DNA from: CAWGUU01 sp963825765 | Lineage (GTDB): Bacteria; Actinomycetota; Acidimicrobiia; Acidimicrobiales; AC-14 | Length of the DNA: 64,000 nucleotides | Direction: 5' to 3' | Assembly: GCA_963825765.1 (NCBI GenBank) | Contig: CAWGUU010000009.1 | Span: 248,001 to 312,000, forward strand | Shown: positions 25,007 through 33,510 of the stretch, one piece after another | Position numbering within the stretch: the stretch's first letter is position 1 | How the letters are laid out: each line of letters begins with the position of its first letter | Made by a program: the position numbers and the translations under genes | Notes under the pieces: generated by a model | What the model saw: only the letters and a program-made list of their open reading frames with translations | Databases searched by the model: none | Told to the model about the DNA's origin: nothing

Positions 25007-25190
25007 GGCCGCAGATTCTGGCATCCGGGTGCGACAGGCGCCCGGCGTTGGCCGAGGGCGCCGCGGCGCCGCTGCAGCGTCTGCATCGGCCGTCGCGCCC
25101 CTATCCGGCAGGATCCGGCCGATTCTGGGGCGCTGTCGACGCATCGAACCGTCAGACCACTCGGTCCCCGCCCTTACGCCGGCGCCGGGG

Positions 25191-25196
25191 TAGGCT
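25191..25196 (+). promoter_or_regulatory. leaderless -10 TAGGCT of pyrG
   Basis: TAGGCT 8 nt before the pyrG GTG at 25205. The rest of the 198-bp divergent gap (25007-25204) holds only GC-rich sequence with no clear second site. Confidence 0.55.
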
Positions 25197-25204
25197 GATC
25201 TCCC

Positions 25205-26884
25205 GTGACGAAGCACATCTTCGTGACGGGCGGTGTGGCCAGCTCATTGGGCAAGGGCCTCACCGCCTCGTCACTCGGGCGGCTGCTCAAGAGCCGTGGC
25301 CTGCGGGTCACCCTCCAGAAGCTCGACCCCTACATCAACGTCGACCCCGGGACGATGAACCCGTCGCAGCACGGCGAGGTGTTCGTCACCGAGGACGGGG
25401 GCGAGACCGACCTCGATCTCGGCCACTACGAGCGGTTCGTCGACGAGAACCTCTACCGCGACTCCAGCGCCACCACCGGCTCCATCTACTCCGCCGTGCT
25501 GGCCAAGGAGCGCAGGGGCGACTACCTGGGCGACACCGTGCAGGTGATCCCCCACATCACCAACGAGATCAAGGCACGCATCACCCGCCTGGCCGGCGAC
25601 GACGTCGACGTGGTGATCACCGAGGTGGGCGGCACCGTCGGCGACATCGAGATCCTCCCGTTCCTGGAGGCCATCCGGCAGTTCCGCAAGGACGTGGGGC
25701 GCGACAACGTCTGCTACATCCACCTCACCCTGGTGCCCTACCTGGGGCCGTCGGGGGAGCAGAAGACCAAGCCCACCCAGCACTCGGTCACCGAGCTGCG
25801 CAGCCGGGGCATCCAGCCCGACGTGATCGTCTGCCGCAGCGACCGGCCGCTGTCGCTCGGGCTCAAGCGCAAGATCTCCCTGCTGTGCGACGTGCCCGAG
25901 GAGGCCGTCGTCAGCGCCGTCGACGCCCGCAGCCTGTACGAGATCCCCCTTGTCCTCCACGAGGAGGGCCTCGACGACTACCTGTGCCGGCTGCTCGGCT
26001 GGATCGGGCCGGAGTACGCCCCCCAGCTCGACGACTGGCGGGCCATGGTCGACCGCGCCGAGGTGGCCACGTCGGTCGTGCGCATCGGCCTGGTCGGCAA
26101 GTACGGCCTGCCCGACGCCTACCTGTCGGTGGTCGAGGCCCTGCGCCACGGCGGCTACGCCTGCGGCGCCAGGGTCGAGGTCGACTGGATCCAGGCCGAG
26201 GACGTCGAGGGCCTGCTGGCCGAGAGCCGGCTGGAGCGCGTCGACGGCATCGTCATCCCCGGCGGGTTCGGGCCCCGCGCCATCGAGGGCAAGATCGCCG
26301 CCGCCGGCTACACCCGCCAGGCGTCGATCCCCTGCCTGGGCCTGTGCCTCGGCATGCAGACCATGGTGATCGAGTTCGCCCGTGACCAGTGCGGGCTGGT
26401 GGGGGCCAACTCCACCGAGTTCGACAGCGAGTCGCCCCACCCCATCATCGACCTCATGGACGAGCAGCGCGAGGTCGTCGACTACGGCGGCACCATGCGC
26501 CTGGGCGTCTACCCGGCCCGCCTGCGGGCCGGCTCCAAGGTGGCGGAGGCCTACGGCGAGAACCTTGTGTTCGAGCGCCACCGGCACCGCTACGAGTTCA
26601 ACCCCCGCTACCGGCGGCGGCTGGAGGAGGCGGGGCTGCGGGCGGTGGGCACGTCGCCCGACGAGCGGCTGGTGGAGTTCGTCGAGCTCGACGGCCACCC
26701 GTTCTGGGTCGGCACCCAGGCCCACCCGGAGTTCAAGAGCCGGCCCGACCGGCCCCACCCCCTGTTCCGGGCGTTCGTGGCCGCCGCCCTGGCCCGGGCC
26801 GAGGGACGCAGCCCCCAGGTGCCCCAGGTCGAGCAGGCGCTCCCGCTCGAGCAGGTCGTTGAGCCGGTTCCGCAAGCTCACTGA
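25205..26884 (+). CDS. pyrG: CTP synthase
   Basis: 559 aa, full length. The N-terminal synthetase domain starts KHIFVTGGVASSLGKGLTAS (P-loop). LDPYINVDPGTMNPSQHGEVF, TEVGGTVGDIE and CRSDRPL follow. The C-terminal class I glutamine amidotransferase has PGGFGPRAIEGKI, the nucleophile elbow CLGLCLGMQTMVIEF and the His-Glu pair in QAHPEFKSRP. It converts UTP to CTP using ATP and glutamine. GTG start, leaderless. The 3' end overlaps the NUDIX gene by 26 bp. Confidence 0.98.
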   Translation: MTKHIFVTGGVASSLGKGLTASSLGRLLKSRGLRVTLQKLDPYINVDPGTMNPSQHGEVFVTEDGGETDLDLGHYERFVDENLYRDSSATTGSIYSAVLAKERRGDYLGDTVQVIPHITNEIKARITRLAGDDVDVVITEVGGTVGDIEILPFLEAIRQFRKDVGRDNVCYIHLTLVPYLGPSGEQKTKPTQHSVTELRSRGIQPDVIVCRSDRPLSLGLKRKISLLCDVPEEAVVSAVDARSLYEIPLVLHEEGLDDYLCRLLGWIGPEYAPQLDDWRAMVDRAEVATSVVRIGLVGKYGLPDAYLSVVEALRHGGYACGARVEVDWIQAEDVEGLLAESRLERVDGIVIPGGFGPRAIEGKIAAAGYTRQASIPCLGLCLGMQTMVIEFARDQCGLVGANSTEFDSESPHPIIDLMDEQREVVDYGGTMRLGVYPARLRAGSKVAEAYGENLVFERHRHRYEFNPRYRRRLEEAGLRAVGTSPDERLVEFVELDGHPFWVGTQAHPEFKSRPDRPHPLFRAFVAAALARAEGRSPQVPQVEQALPLEQVVEPVPQAH

Positions 26885-27404
26885 GCGGGTCGTCTACGCC
26901 GGGACGCTGATCACCGCCGCCCAGGCCGTCTTCGAGGACCCGTCGGGAGGCACCTTCGAACGCGACGTCGTGCACCACCCGGGTGCGGTGGTCGTCGTCC
27001 CGGTGCTCGGTGGGGACGAGGTACTCATGGTGCGGCAGTACCGCGCCGCCATCGACGCCGACCTCTTCGAGCTGCCGGCCGGCAAGCGCGACGTGAAGGA
27101 CGAGCCGGTGGAGGTCACCGCCCACCGCGAGCTGGCCGAGGAGGTCGGCATGAAGGCGGCCCGGATGGAGAAGATCGCCGAGTTCCACAACTCGCCCGGC
27201 TTCTGCGACGAGCACTCCTTCCTCTTTCTGGCCACGGGGCTCGAACCCTGCGACTCCTCCGCCCAGGGCGTCGAGGAGGAGCACATGACGGTGGAGACCC
27301 TCGCCCTGGCCGACGTCCCGGCCATGATCGCCGACGGCCGCCTCACCGACGCCAAGTCGATCATCGGCCTCCTGCTGGCCCGGGAGCTGCTCGGGCGGCG
27401 CTGA
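26859..27404 (+). CDS. NUDIX hydrolase (ADP-ribose pyrophosphatase type)
   Basis: 181 aa. The Nudix box GKRDVKDEPVEVTAHRELAEEVG fits GX5EX7REUXEEXGU exactly. DVVHHPGAVVVVPVL and MVRQYRAAIDADLFELPAG upstream match ADP-ribose pyrophosphatases. I chose the TTG at 26859 inside the end of pyrG, since homologues begin with an FRKLxERVVY-like stretch found just after it; no ATG or GTG fits. It would hydrolyse ADP-ribose or another nucleoside diphosphate derivative. Translation is probably coupled to pyrG. Confidence 0.88.
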   Translation: MSRFRKLTERVVYAGTLITAAQAVFEDPSGGTFERDVVHHPGAVVVVPVLGGDEVLMVRQYRAAIDADLFELPAGKRDVKDEPVEVTAHRELAEEVGMKAARMEKIAEFHNSPGFCDEHSFLFLATGLEPCDSSAQGVEEEHMTVETLALADVPAMIADGRLTDAKSIIGLLLARELLGRR

Positions 27405-27439
27405 TCGCTCCCGGCCCGGCGACACGTCGCCTCTGCCGG

Positions 27440-27445
27440 TATCCT
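27440..27445 (+). promoter_or_regulatory. candidate -10 TATCCT for lipoxygenase-like gene
   Basis: TATCCT lies 53 nt before the ATG at 27499. Unlike the leaderless genes, this gene has a good SD, GAGGAGG (27484-27490), so a leadered transcript is expected. No convincing -35. Confidence 0.35.
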
Positions 27446-27498
27446 CGGACGAGAACAAGGAACGAGGAGCGGCTCAGTTCCACAGAGGAGGCGGCGCG

Positions 27499-29004
27499 AT
27501 GTGGACCCTGCGAAGGTTCTTCTGGAACTGGCTTCTCCTTCAGAGGTTCAAGGCCAACAAGCCCCGCCGCCCCCCGCTGCCCGCCGACGACGGCAGGAAG
27601 CTCGCCACCAAGGCGCTGGGCGAGCGGTATCCGAGGATCCCCATCCCGAACGTCCAGGTCGCCGACCACGTCCCGCGTGACGAGCTCCTGCGCATCAAGC
27701 TGTGGTTCACCGGGTTCCAGGCCGACATCGCCAAGGTGTTCCACCAGAACCAGCCCAACCTCCCTCCGGTCGACCCGGACCTGGACGAGGAGCTGACTCG
27801 GGCGTACCCGGCCCGGCGCCGCCCGATCTTCCCCGGTCCTGTGCGACCGAAGGAGTACGAGGGACCGGTGGACCTGGGCCACCTCGCCGTGGCCGGTCCC
27901 TACTTCTGCCTGCTTGGGCGAGCGCCCGAGGGTGGGTACCACTGGGACCTGCGGTTCCTCGACGACTACGAGCTCCACGAGGGGCTTCGTCCGCTCGGCG
28001 TGCGCGTCCTGTTCCGGGTCGACGAAGCGGCCCGGCGCCTCGTGCCCGTCGAGATCGACTGCGACCTCGGCACGTGCCGTCCCGGCGAGGCGGACTGGGA
28101 GGCGGCCCAGAGGATCGCCCTGTGCGCAGGCACGAACTTCCTGTCGCTCATCAGGCACTTCAACAACATCCACCTTGTCGCCGTGGCCCAGTTCGCCGTC
28201 GCCACCCGCAACCACCTCGCGGCCGACCATCCCCTCCGGAGGCTCCTCTGGCCCCACGTCTGGGGCACGCAGTACACCAACGAGGCGGTCACCGAAGGCC
28301 TCATGATGAAGGCAGGTGACTTCGAGGGCGTCTTCGCCTTCACCCACCAGGGCATGTGCCGGCTCTTCCAGGACTGGTACGACCGGTACGACATCCGGGT
28401 GATGGACCCGCAGGCCGACGCCGAGCGACAGGGGGTCGTCGGTGGCGGCTTCGACCTCCCGGCGCTGGAGAATCGCCTGGCGCACCTTGACGTCATGAAA
28501 GCCCATGTCCGCCGCTACGTGACGGTGTACTACGACTCCGACGAGTCGATCCGCAGCGACGCCGGCATCGGCGCGTGGGTGGCGGACCTGGAGCGGCGCA
28601 TACCAGGTGGCATCCGTGCGCTGGGCGACCCCCTCACCATCGAAGGGCTGATCCGGCTGCTCTCCGCCTACATCTACGTGGGCACCGTCGACCACGAGGT
28701 GCTGGGGACCGCGCTCTGGAACTACCAGCTCTGGACCGACGTCCAGCCGGTGCGGGTCTACAGGAACGGCCGACGCCAGCCCGTCGACGTCTACCAGCGC
28801 CTCGTCAACTACAACTTCATCCTCAACATCCGTCGGTCGCAGCTGGTGCAGGACTTCTCGTACCTCGCGCTCGATCCCGACGGCGCCGCGTGCTTCCGCA
28901 CGTTCCTCGCCGAGCTCCAGGCGCTGCAGGCGCGGCTCGACCAGGAGGAGCACGCCTACTGGAAGATGTACCCGAGCATCCTCGAGTCGAGCATGAACGG
29001 ATAG
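27499..29004 (+). CDS. lipoxygenase-like protein with altered iron site
   Basis: 501 aa. RHFNNIHLVAVAQFAVATRN, HPLRRLLWPHVWGTQYTNEA and EGVFAF closely track the iron-binding and substrate region of lipoxygenases: His220-x4-His225 match the first two iron ligands, and His399 lies 174 residues later, about the distance to the third ligand in plant enzymes. The residue at His+4, normally Asn or His, is Gly403, and the C-terminal residue is Gly instead of the ligand Ile. The N-terminal PLAT domain of plant enzymes is absent. The fold assignment is from motifs; activity on polyunsaturated fatty acids is doubtful. Strong SD before the ATG. Confidence 0.7.
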   Translation: MWTLRRFFWNWLLLQRFKANKPRRPPLPADDGRKLATKALGERYPRIPIPNVQVADHVPRDELLRIKLWFTGFQADIAKVFHQNQPNLPPVDPDLDEELTRAYPARRRPIFPGPVRPKEYEGPVDLGHLAVAGPYFCLLGRAPEGGYHWDLRFLDDYELHEGLRPLGVRVLFRVDEAARRLVPVEIDCDLGTCRPGEADWEAAQRIALCAGTNFLSLIRHFNNIHLVAVAQFAVATRNHLAADHPLRRLLWPHVWGTQYTNEAVTEGLMMKAGDFEGVFAFTHQGMCRLFQDWYDRYDIRVMDPQADAERQGVVGGGFDLPALENRLAHLDVMKAHVRRYVTVYYDSDESIRSDAGIGAWVADLERRIPGGIRALGDPLTIEGLIRLLSAYIYVGTVDHEVLGTALWNYQLWTDVQPVRVYRNGRRQPVDVYQRLVNYNFILNIRRSQLVQDFSYLALDPDGAACFRTFLAELQALQARLDQEEHAYWKMYPSILESSMNG

Positions 29005-29018
29005 CAACCTCGACGGCG

Positions 29019-29024
29019 TAGCGT
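29019..29024 (+). promoter_or_regulatory. leaderless -10 TAGCGT of ald
   Basis: TAGCGT exactly 7 nt before the ald GTG at 29032. Confidence 0.6.
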
Positions 29025-29031
29025 CGGCACC

Positions 29032-30162
29032 GTGATCGTCGGCGTACCCACCGAGACCAAGGAGGGCGAGCACCGTGTCGCCCTGACGCCCGACGGAGCG
29101 CGGGAGCTGGTGGCCCACGGCCACCGGGTGCTGGTGGAGGCCGGGGCCGGCGCCGACTCGTCCATCCCCGACGAGGAGTACGTGGGCACCGGCGCCACGA
29201 TCGTCGACGCCGACGGCGCCTGGTCGGCCGACATGGTGGTCAAGGTCAAGGAACCGCAGCACGACGAGCTCCGGCACCTGCGGGCCGACATGGTCCTGTT
29301 CACCTACCTGCACCTGGCCGCCTACCCGGCGGTGGCCGACGCCCTGCTGGCCGCCGGGACGACCGCCCTCGCCTACGAGACGGTGCAGACGGTCGATCGG
29401 GGGCAGGCGGGCGGCGGTGGCCTGCCGCTGCTGGCCCCCATGAGCGAGGTGGCGGGCAGGATGGCGCCCCAGATCGGCGCCCACTACCTCGAGGTCGACT
29501 TCGGCGGCCGGGGCGTGCTCCTCGGCGGGGCACCCGGCGTGCGGCCGGCACGCGTCGTGGTCCTGGGCGCGGGCAACGTCGGCTGGAACGCGGCGTGGAT
29601 CGCCCAGGGCATGGAGGCCGAGGTCCTCCTGCTCGACAAGAACCTCGACCGCCTGCGGGTGGTCGACCAGATCCACAAGGGCAGGATCATGACCCTCGCC
29701 TCGAACCGGGGAGCGGTGGAGCGGGCCGTGGCCGAAGCCGACCTTGTGATCGGGGCGGTGCTGGTGGCCGGCGGACGGGCACCGGTCGTGGTCACCGAGG
29801 ACATGGTGGCCGGCATGAAGAAGGGCGCGGTGATCGTCGACATCGCCGTCGACCAGGGCGGATGCTTCGCCACCACCCGCGAGACCACCCATTCCCAGCC
29901 GGTGTACGAGGTCCACGGCGTGCTGCACTACGCCGTCGGCAACGTGCCGGGGGCGGTGCCCCACACGTCGACCTACGCCCTCACCAACGCCACCCTGCAC
30001 TACGTCGTCGAGGTGGCCAACGGGGGAGTGGCCGCCGCCGTGGCCGCCGACCCGGCCGTGCGCGCCGGCCTCAACACCGTCGCCGGCCACGTCACCAACC
30101 CGGCGGTGGCCGAGGCCCTCGGCCGCCCGGCCGACGACCCCGCCGAGTGGCTCAGCCACTGA
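29032..30162 (+). CDS. ald: alanine dehydrogenase
   Basis: 376 aa, family length. IVGVPTETKEGEHRVALTP with the pyruvate-binding Arg and Lys region, KVKEPQ, LHLAAYPAVADALL, the Rossmann motif VVLGAGNVGWNAAWIAQGM and VDIAVDQGGCFATTRETTHS are characteristic. It catalyses NAD-dependent oxidative deamination of alanine to pyruvate and ammonia. GTG start, leaderless. The end overlaps the xerD start by 16 bp. Confidence 0.97.
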   Translation: MIVGVPTETKEGEHRVALTPDGARELVAHGHRVLVEAGAGADSSIPDEEYVGTGATIVDADGAWSADMVVKVKEPQHDELRHLRADMVLFTYLHLAAYPAVADALLAAGTTALAYETVQTVDRGQAGGGGLPLLAPMSEVAGRMAPQIGAHYLEVDFGGRGVLLGGAPGVRPARVVVLGAGNVGWNAAWIAQGMEAEVLLLDKNLDRLRVVDQIHKGRIMTLASNRGAVERAVAEADLVIGAVLVAGGRAPVVVTEDMVAGMKKGAVIVDIAVDQGGCFATTRETTHSQPVYEVHGVLHYAVGNVPGAVPHTSTYALTNATLHYVVEVANGGVAAAVAADPAVRAGLNTVAGHVTNPAVAEALGRPADDPAEWLSH

Positions 30163-31094
30163 CTGGAGCCCCGCTGCCGGTCGAGGCCGAGGAGTTCCTG
30201 TCCTGGCTGGCGGTGGAGCGGGGCCGCTCGCTCAACACCCTCGCCGCCTACCGGCGGGACCTGGCCGCCTACGTGGAGTTCCTCCAGGGGCGCAGGCTGA
30301 CCTTCGCCGGCGTCACCGAGCCGGTGGTGGAGGACTACGTGGCCTTCCTCCGGGCCGCCGGTCGGGCGCCGTCGTCGGTGGCCCGGGCTCTAGTGGCGGT
30401 GCGCTCGCTCCACGGCTTCCTCGAGGACGAAGGGGGCGCGGCGGGAAACCCGGCGGGCGAGGTGGGGCACCCCAAGATCCCGGCCGGTCTGCCGAAAGCC
30501 CTGTCCGAGGAGGACGTGCTCACCCTGCTCGGGGCGGTCGCCGGCGACCACCCCGCCGCCCGGCGCGACCGAGCGATGCTCGAGGTCCTCTACGCCTGCG
30601 GGCTGCGGGTCTCGGAGCTGGTCGGGCTGTCGCTCGCCGACCTCGACCTGGACTCCGGCGTGCTCCGGGCCTTCGGGAAGGGCTCGAAGGAGCGGGTCGT
30701 GCCCGTGGGCCGGGTCGCCCGCCAGGCCCTGGGCGCCTGGCTCTCGCCGGAGGGACGGGGCGCCATGGCGCCCGAGCGGTGGGCCCGCCGGGGCGACTCG
30801 GAGGCGGTCTTCCTCAACAGCCGCGGTGGACGGCTGTCGCGGCAGGGGGCGTGGGCCGTCGTCCGGCGCTACGGGGACAGGGTCGGGCTGGGCGAACGGC
30901 TCACGCCGCACGTCCTGCGCCACTCGTGCGCCACGCACATGCTCGACCACGGGGCGGACATCCGCGTCGTCCAGGAATTGCTGGGCCACGCGTCGATCTC
31001 GACGACCCAGGTCTACACCAAGGTGTCCACCGAGCGGCTCCAGCGCATCTACGACGCCGCCCATCCCAGGGCCAAGGGTGGTTTTGGCAAGTAG
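30147..31094 (+). CDS. xerD: tyrosine recombinase XerD
   Basis: 315 aa. An N-terminal SAM-like core-binding domain (FLSWLAVERGRSLNTLAAYRRDL) is followed by a catalytic domain with all key residues: Arg in ACGLRVSELVGL, Lys in GKGSKERVVPVG, HVLRHSCATH, LGHASI and the nucleophile Tyr in TTQVYTKVS. It resolves chromosome dimers at dif with XerC. The GTG at 30147 overlaps the end of ald; the only closer alternative is a CTG. The core neighbourhood (ald, xerD, scpAB further on) fits. Its TAG stop is part of the next gene's -10. Confidence 0.95.
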   Translation: MAQPLTGAPLPVEAEEFLSWLAVERGRSLNTLAAYRRDLAAYVEFLQGRRLTFAGVTEPVVEDYVAFLRAAGRAPSSVARALVAVRSLHGFLEDEGGAAGNPAGEVGHPKIPAGLPKALSEEDVLTLLGAVAGDHPAARRDRAMLEVLYACGLRVSELVGLSLADLDLDSGVLRAFGKGSKERVVPVGRVARQALGAWLSPEGRGAMAPERWARRGDSEAVFLNSRGGRLSRQGAWAVVRRYGDRVGLGERLTPHVLRHSCATHMLDHGADIRVVQELLGHASISTTQVYTKVSTERLQRIYDAAHPRAKGGFGK

Positions 31095-31097
31095 GCT
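31092..31097 (+). promoter_or_regulatory. leaderless -10 TAGGCT overlapping the xerD stop
   Basis: The xerD TAG stop forms the first half of TAGGCT, 7 nt before the GTG at 31105. Confidence 0.6.
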
Positions 31098-31104
31098 ACC
31101 TACG

Positions 31105-31443
31105 GTGCCGAGCGAACAGACCCTTGCCGACCTGCGTACGTCCCTCGAGGAGGAGCGTGCGAACCTGCTGCTGAGACTGACCGAGCTCGGCAACGGCGAC
31201 GCCGGTTCGCTTTCGTTCGACCAGAATTTCGCCGACTCCAGTCAGGTCACGGCCGAGCGGGGCGAGGTCGAGGTGCTCCTCGGATCGCTGCGGGAGTCGC
31301 TGGCCGAGGTCGAGGAGGCCCTGGTCAAGTTCGATTCGGGCGGCTTCGGGGTGTGCGAACGGTGCCACCAGGCCATCGGGCCGGGACGCCTCGAGGCCAA
31401 GCCGTCGGCTCGTCTCTGCATGGACTGCGCGTCCCGCCGGTAG
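31105..31443 (+). CDS. TraR/DksA-type zinc-finger transcription regulator
   Basis: 112 aa. An N-terminal coiled-coil helix pair (LADLRTSLEEERANLLLRL and ERGEVEVLLGSLRESLAEVEEALVKF) leads to the zinc finger GVCERCHQAIGPGRLEAKPSARLCMDC, a CxxC-17-CxxC arrangement. DksA proteins enter the RNA polymerase secondary channel; actinobacterial relatives are less well studied. GTG start, leaderless. Confidence 0.88.
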   Translation: MPSEQTLADLRTSLEEERANLLLRLTELGNGDAGSLSFDQNFADSSQVTAERGEVEVLLGSLRESLAEVEEALVKFDSGGFGVCERCHQAIGPGRLEAKPSARLCMDCASRR

Positions 31444-31447
31444 CTCC

Positions 31448-31882
31448 TTGGCCCGCAAGACCGGTGATGCGCAGCCGCGCCAGGCCCCGGCCAGCGAGAA
31501 ACGTCCCACCAGGAGGAAGCGGCTGCGGGCCCGGCTCCACCTCCCCGGAGCGACCCGGCTGGCCGCCATCGCCGTCCTGACCGGCCTGGCCGGTGCCGCG
31601 GCCATGCTGCTGCTCCCGGTCGACGCCGCCGTCGGCGGCGACCCCCTCCTCCGGTTCCGGTCCTTCGACGCCGCCCCGGCGGCGGCCGGCAACGTCGACT
31701 GCGGTCCGGTGCTGGGCGACACCTCGGACGACCAGGCGAAGGTCGACCTGTTCGGTCTGGCCCGCGAGGAGGCCTGTCGTCAGGCCGCCGACCGCCGCAT
31801 GCTGAGCGCCGGTGCGGCCGGTGCCATCGTGGTCCTCACCGGCCTGCTGGCCTTCGCCGCCGTCGCGACCCGCGCTCGATAG
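31448..31882 (+). CDS. two-TM membrane protein, unknown function
   Basis: 144 aa with a TTG start 5 nt after the DksA-like gene. A basic N-terminus (RPTRRKRLRARLH) is followed by a hydrophobic segment (about 37-57), an external stretch with two cysteines (VDCGPVL and REEACRQ) and a second hydrophobic segment (about 120-141). This place is often occupied by lspA in actinobacteria, but the aspartate motifs of signal peptidase II are absent. Probably co-transcribed with the DksA-like gene. Confidence 0.6.
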   Translation: MARKTGDAQPRQAPASEKRPTRRKRLRARLHLPGATRLAAIAVLTGLAGAAAMLLLPVDAAVGGDPLLRFRSFDAAPAAAGNVDCGPVLGDTSDDQAKVDLFGLAREEACRQAADRRMLSAGAAGAIVVLTGLLAFAAVATRAR

Positions 31883-31919
31883 CCCGGTCACGGGCGGTCA
31901 GGGCCCAGCGCGCCAGCTG

Positions 31920-32798
31920 TCAGTCGCCCCCTTCGAGGAGGGTCGGCGCCTCCACCGCCAGCTCGGGCGGCGGCGCCGGCCGGGCCGTCGTCTTGTGCGA
32001 GCGGCGGGTCCAACGCTCGAGGCCGTTGGCGGCCAGCGAGAGCAGGCTGCAGATCCCGATGTAGACGGCGGCGATCACGATGTAGACCGGGATGTAGGGC
32101 AGGTCGAAGGCGAGCCGCCCGCCGAGCTGCTTGCCCACCGAGAGCAGCTCGGGGTACGTGATGATGAACCCGAGGGCGGTGTCCTTCAGCAGGACGACGA
32201 GCTGGCTCACGATCGACGGCAGCATCGCCCGCACCGCCTGGGGGAGCAGGATCGCGGTCATGACCTGGGTCTTGCGCATGCCGATCGCGTACGCCGCTTC
32301 CGACTGCCCGGTGGCCACGGCGTTGACGCCGGCCCGGTAGATCTCGGCCAGGACCGAGCCGTTGTAGAGCGTGAGCCCGAGGACCAGGGCCAGGAAGGTC
32401 GAGAGCGGGCGCCCGTACTGGAGCGGCACGTAGTACCAGAAGAAGATCAGGATCAGCAGGGGAATGGCCCGGAACAGCTCGACGAGGAACGTCGCCGGCC
32501 AGCGGAGGAACCGATGGTCGCTCAGCCGGCCCGCCGCCAGCAGGGCGCCGTAGATCAGGGCCAGCACCGACGCCGCTCCCGCGGCGCGCAGCGTCGCTCC
32601 CAGGCCGCGCAGGAGCTCCTGGCGCACCGTCGGGAGCTTGAACTGCTCCCACTTGATCGCCTCGAACTGGCCGGTGGCGTCGAAGCGGTAGAGCACGTAG
32701 GCGATGAGGCCGACCACGGCGAGCCCCGACAACCAGCCGATGATCCGGTTGCGGCGCCGGGCCCGCGGGCCGGGCACGTCGTAGAGGATCGAGGTCAT
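31920..32798 (-). CDS. polar amino-acid ABC transporter permease 2 (GluD-like)
   Basis: 292 aa. After one N-terminal TM, the HisM/GlnP-type permease domain contains LGATLRAAGAASVLALIYG, ELFRAIPLLILIFFWYY, the EAA loop EIYRAGVNAVATGQSEAAYAIGM and ILLPQAVRAMLPSIVSQ. It pairs with the upstream permease, whose stop overlaps this start (ATGA), to form the membrane channel of an amino-acid importer. The C-terminal tail is Pro-rich. Confidence 0.92.
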   Translation of the reverse strand: MTSILYDVPGPRARRRNRIIGWLSGLAVVGLIAYVLYRFDATGQFEAIKWEQFKLPTVRQELLRGLGATLRAAGAASVLALIYGALLAAGRLSDHRFLRWPATFLVELFRAIPLLILIFFWYYVPLQYGRPLSTFLALVLGLTLYNGSVLAEIYRAGVNAVATGQSEAAYAIGMRKTQVMTAILLPQAVRAMLPSIVSQLVVLLKDTALGFIITYPELLSVGKQLGGRLAFDLPYIPVYIVIAAVYIGICSLLSLAANGLERWTRRSHKTTARPAPPPELAVEAPTLLEGGD

Positions 32799-33451
32799 CG
32801 ACTCACCCGCCACTTGCGCTCGATCGCCCTTTGGGCCGCGCCCAGCGGCACGATCAGGAGGAGGAAGCCGATGGTGATCCAGATCAGGGTCGCGGTCTGC
32901 GGTTCGCCCCGCTCGGAGAGATAGGCGGTGATGGCACCGGCCTCGAGGACCGAGAAGCCGGCCGCCACCGTGGTGTTCTTGAGCAGCGCGATCTCCACGC
33001 TCATCAGCGGCGGGACGATGGCCCGGAAGGCCTGGGGAAGCACGATCAGCCCGAGCACCTGCGTGAAGCTCATGCCGATGGCGCGTGCGGCCTCCGCCTG
33101 ACCGGCCTGCACGGTGTTGATGCCCGACCGCACGACCTCGCAGACGAAGGCCGAGGTGTAGACGAGCAGTGCGATCGTCGCGCTGGTGAAGAAGCTGATG
33201 TTGACGTCGAGCTTCGGCACCGCGAACACGAGGAAGGCGAAGATGAGGGTCAACGGGGTGTTGCGGATGATCTGGACGTAGGTCGCGCCGACCGCACGGA
33301 GGGTCGGGATGGGCGACACGCGCATGCCGGCGAGCAAGGTGCCGAGCACGAGGCACCCGGTTCCGGCGATGACGAACAGCTTGACGGTCGCGACGAAGCC
33401 GCGGGAGAAGATGTCCCAGTTGTCGGTCAGGACCCGAAAAAAGTCGCCCAT
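32795..33451 (-). CDS. polar amino-acid ABC transporter permease 1 (GluC-like)
   Basis: 218 aa with five hydrophobic segments. GFVATVKLFVIAGTGCLVLGTLL, YVQIIRNTPLTLIFAFLVF, the EAA loop RSGINTVQAGQAEAARAIGM and VLPQAFRAIVPPLMSVEIAL define a HisM/GlnP-family permease. Second gene after the binding protein in the minus-strand operon. Confidence 0.93.
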   Translation of the reverse strand: MGDFFRVLTDNWDIFSRGFVATVKLFVIAGTGCLVLGTLLAGMRVSPIPTLRAVGATYVQIIRNTPLTLIFAFLVFAVPKLDVNISFFTSATIALLVYTSAFVCEVVRSGINTVQAGQAEAARAIGMSFTQVLGLIVLPQAFRAIVPPLMSVEIALLKNTTVAAGFSVLEAGAITAYLSERGEPQTATLIWITIGFLLLIVPLGAAQRAIERKWRVSR

Positions 33452-33510
33452 GGTGGCATCCCGGGAGGAAGGGCGGGCCGTTCCTCCCGGGAGTGCTCCT
33501 CAGGTGTGGC

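Noticed and set aside
25007..25204. Riboswitch or attenuator upstream of pyrG
   Set aside because: The pyrG start is 8 nt after a -10 box, leaving no leader, and no C-tract attenuator of the pyrG type is visible.
25271..26881. 536-codon minus-strand open frame opposite pyrG
   Set aside because: pyrG on the plus strand is unmistakable; the opposite frame has no motif.
27361..30159. 932-codon open frame on the minus strand
   Set aside because: Antisense to the lipoxygenase-like and ald genes; composition is His/Val/Gly/Arg-rich with no domain. Same artefact.
31448..31882. Signal peptidase II (lspA) because of its place after the DksA-like gene
   Set aside because: Only two hydrophobic segments, and the conserved catalytic aspartates are absent.
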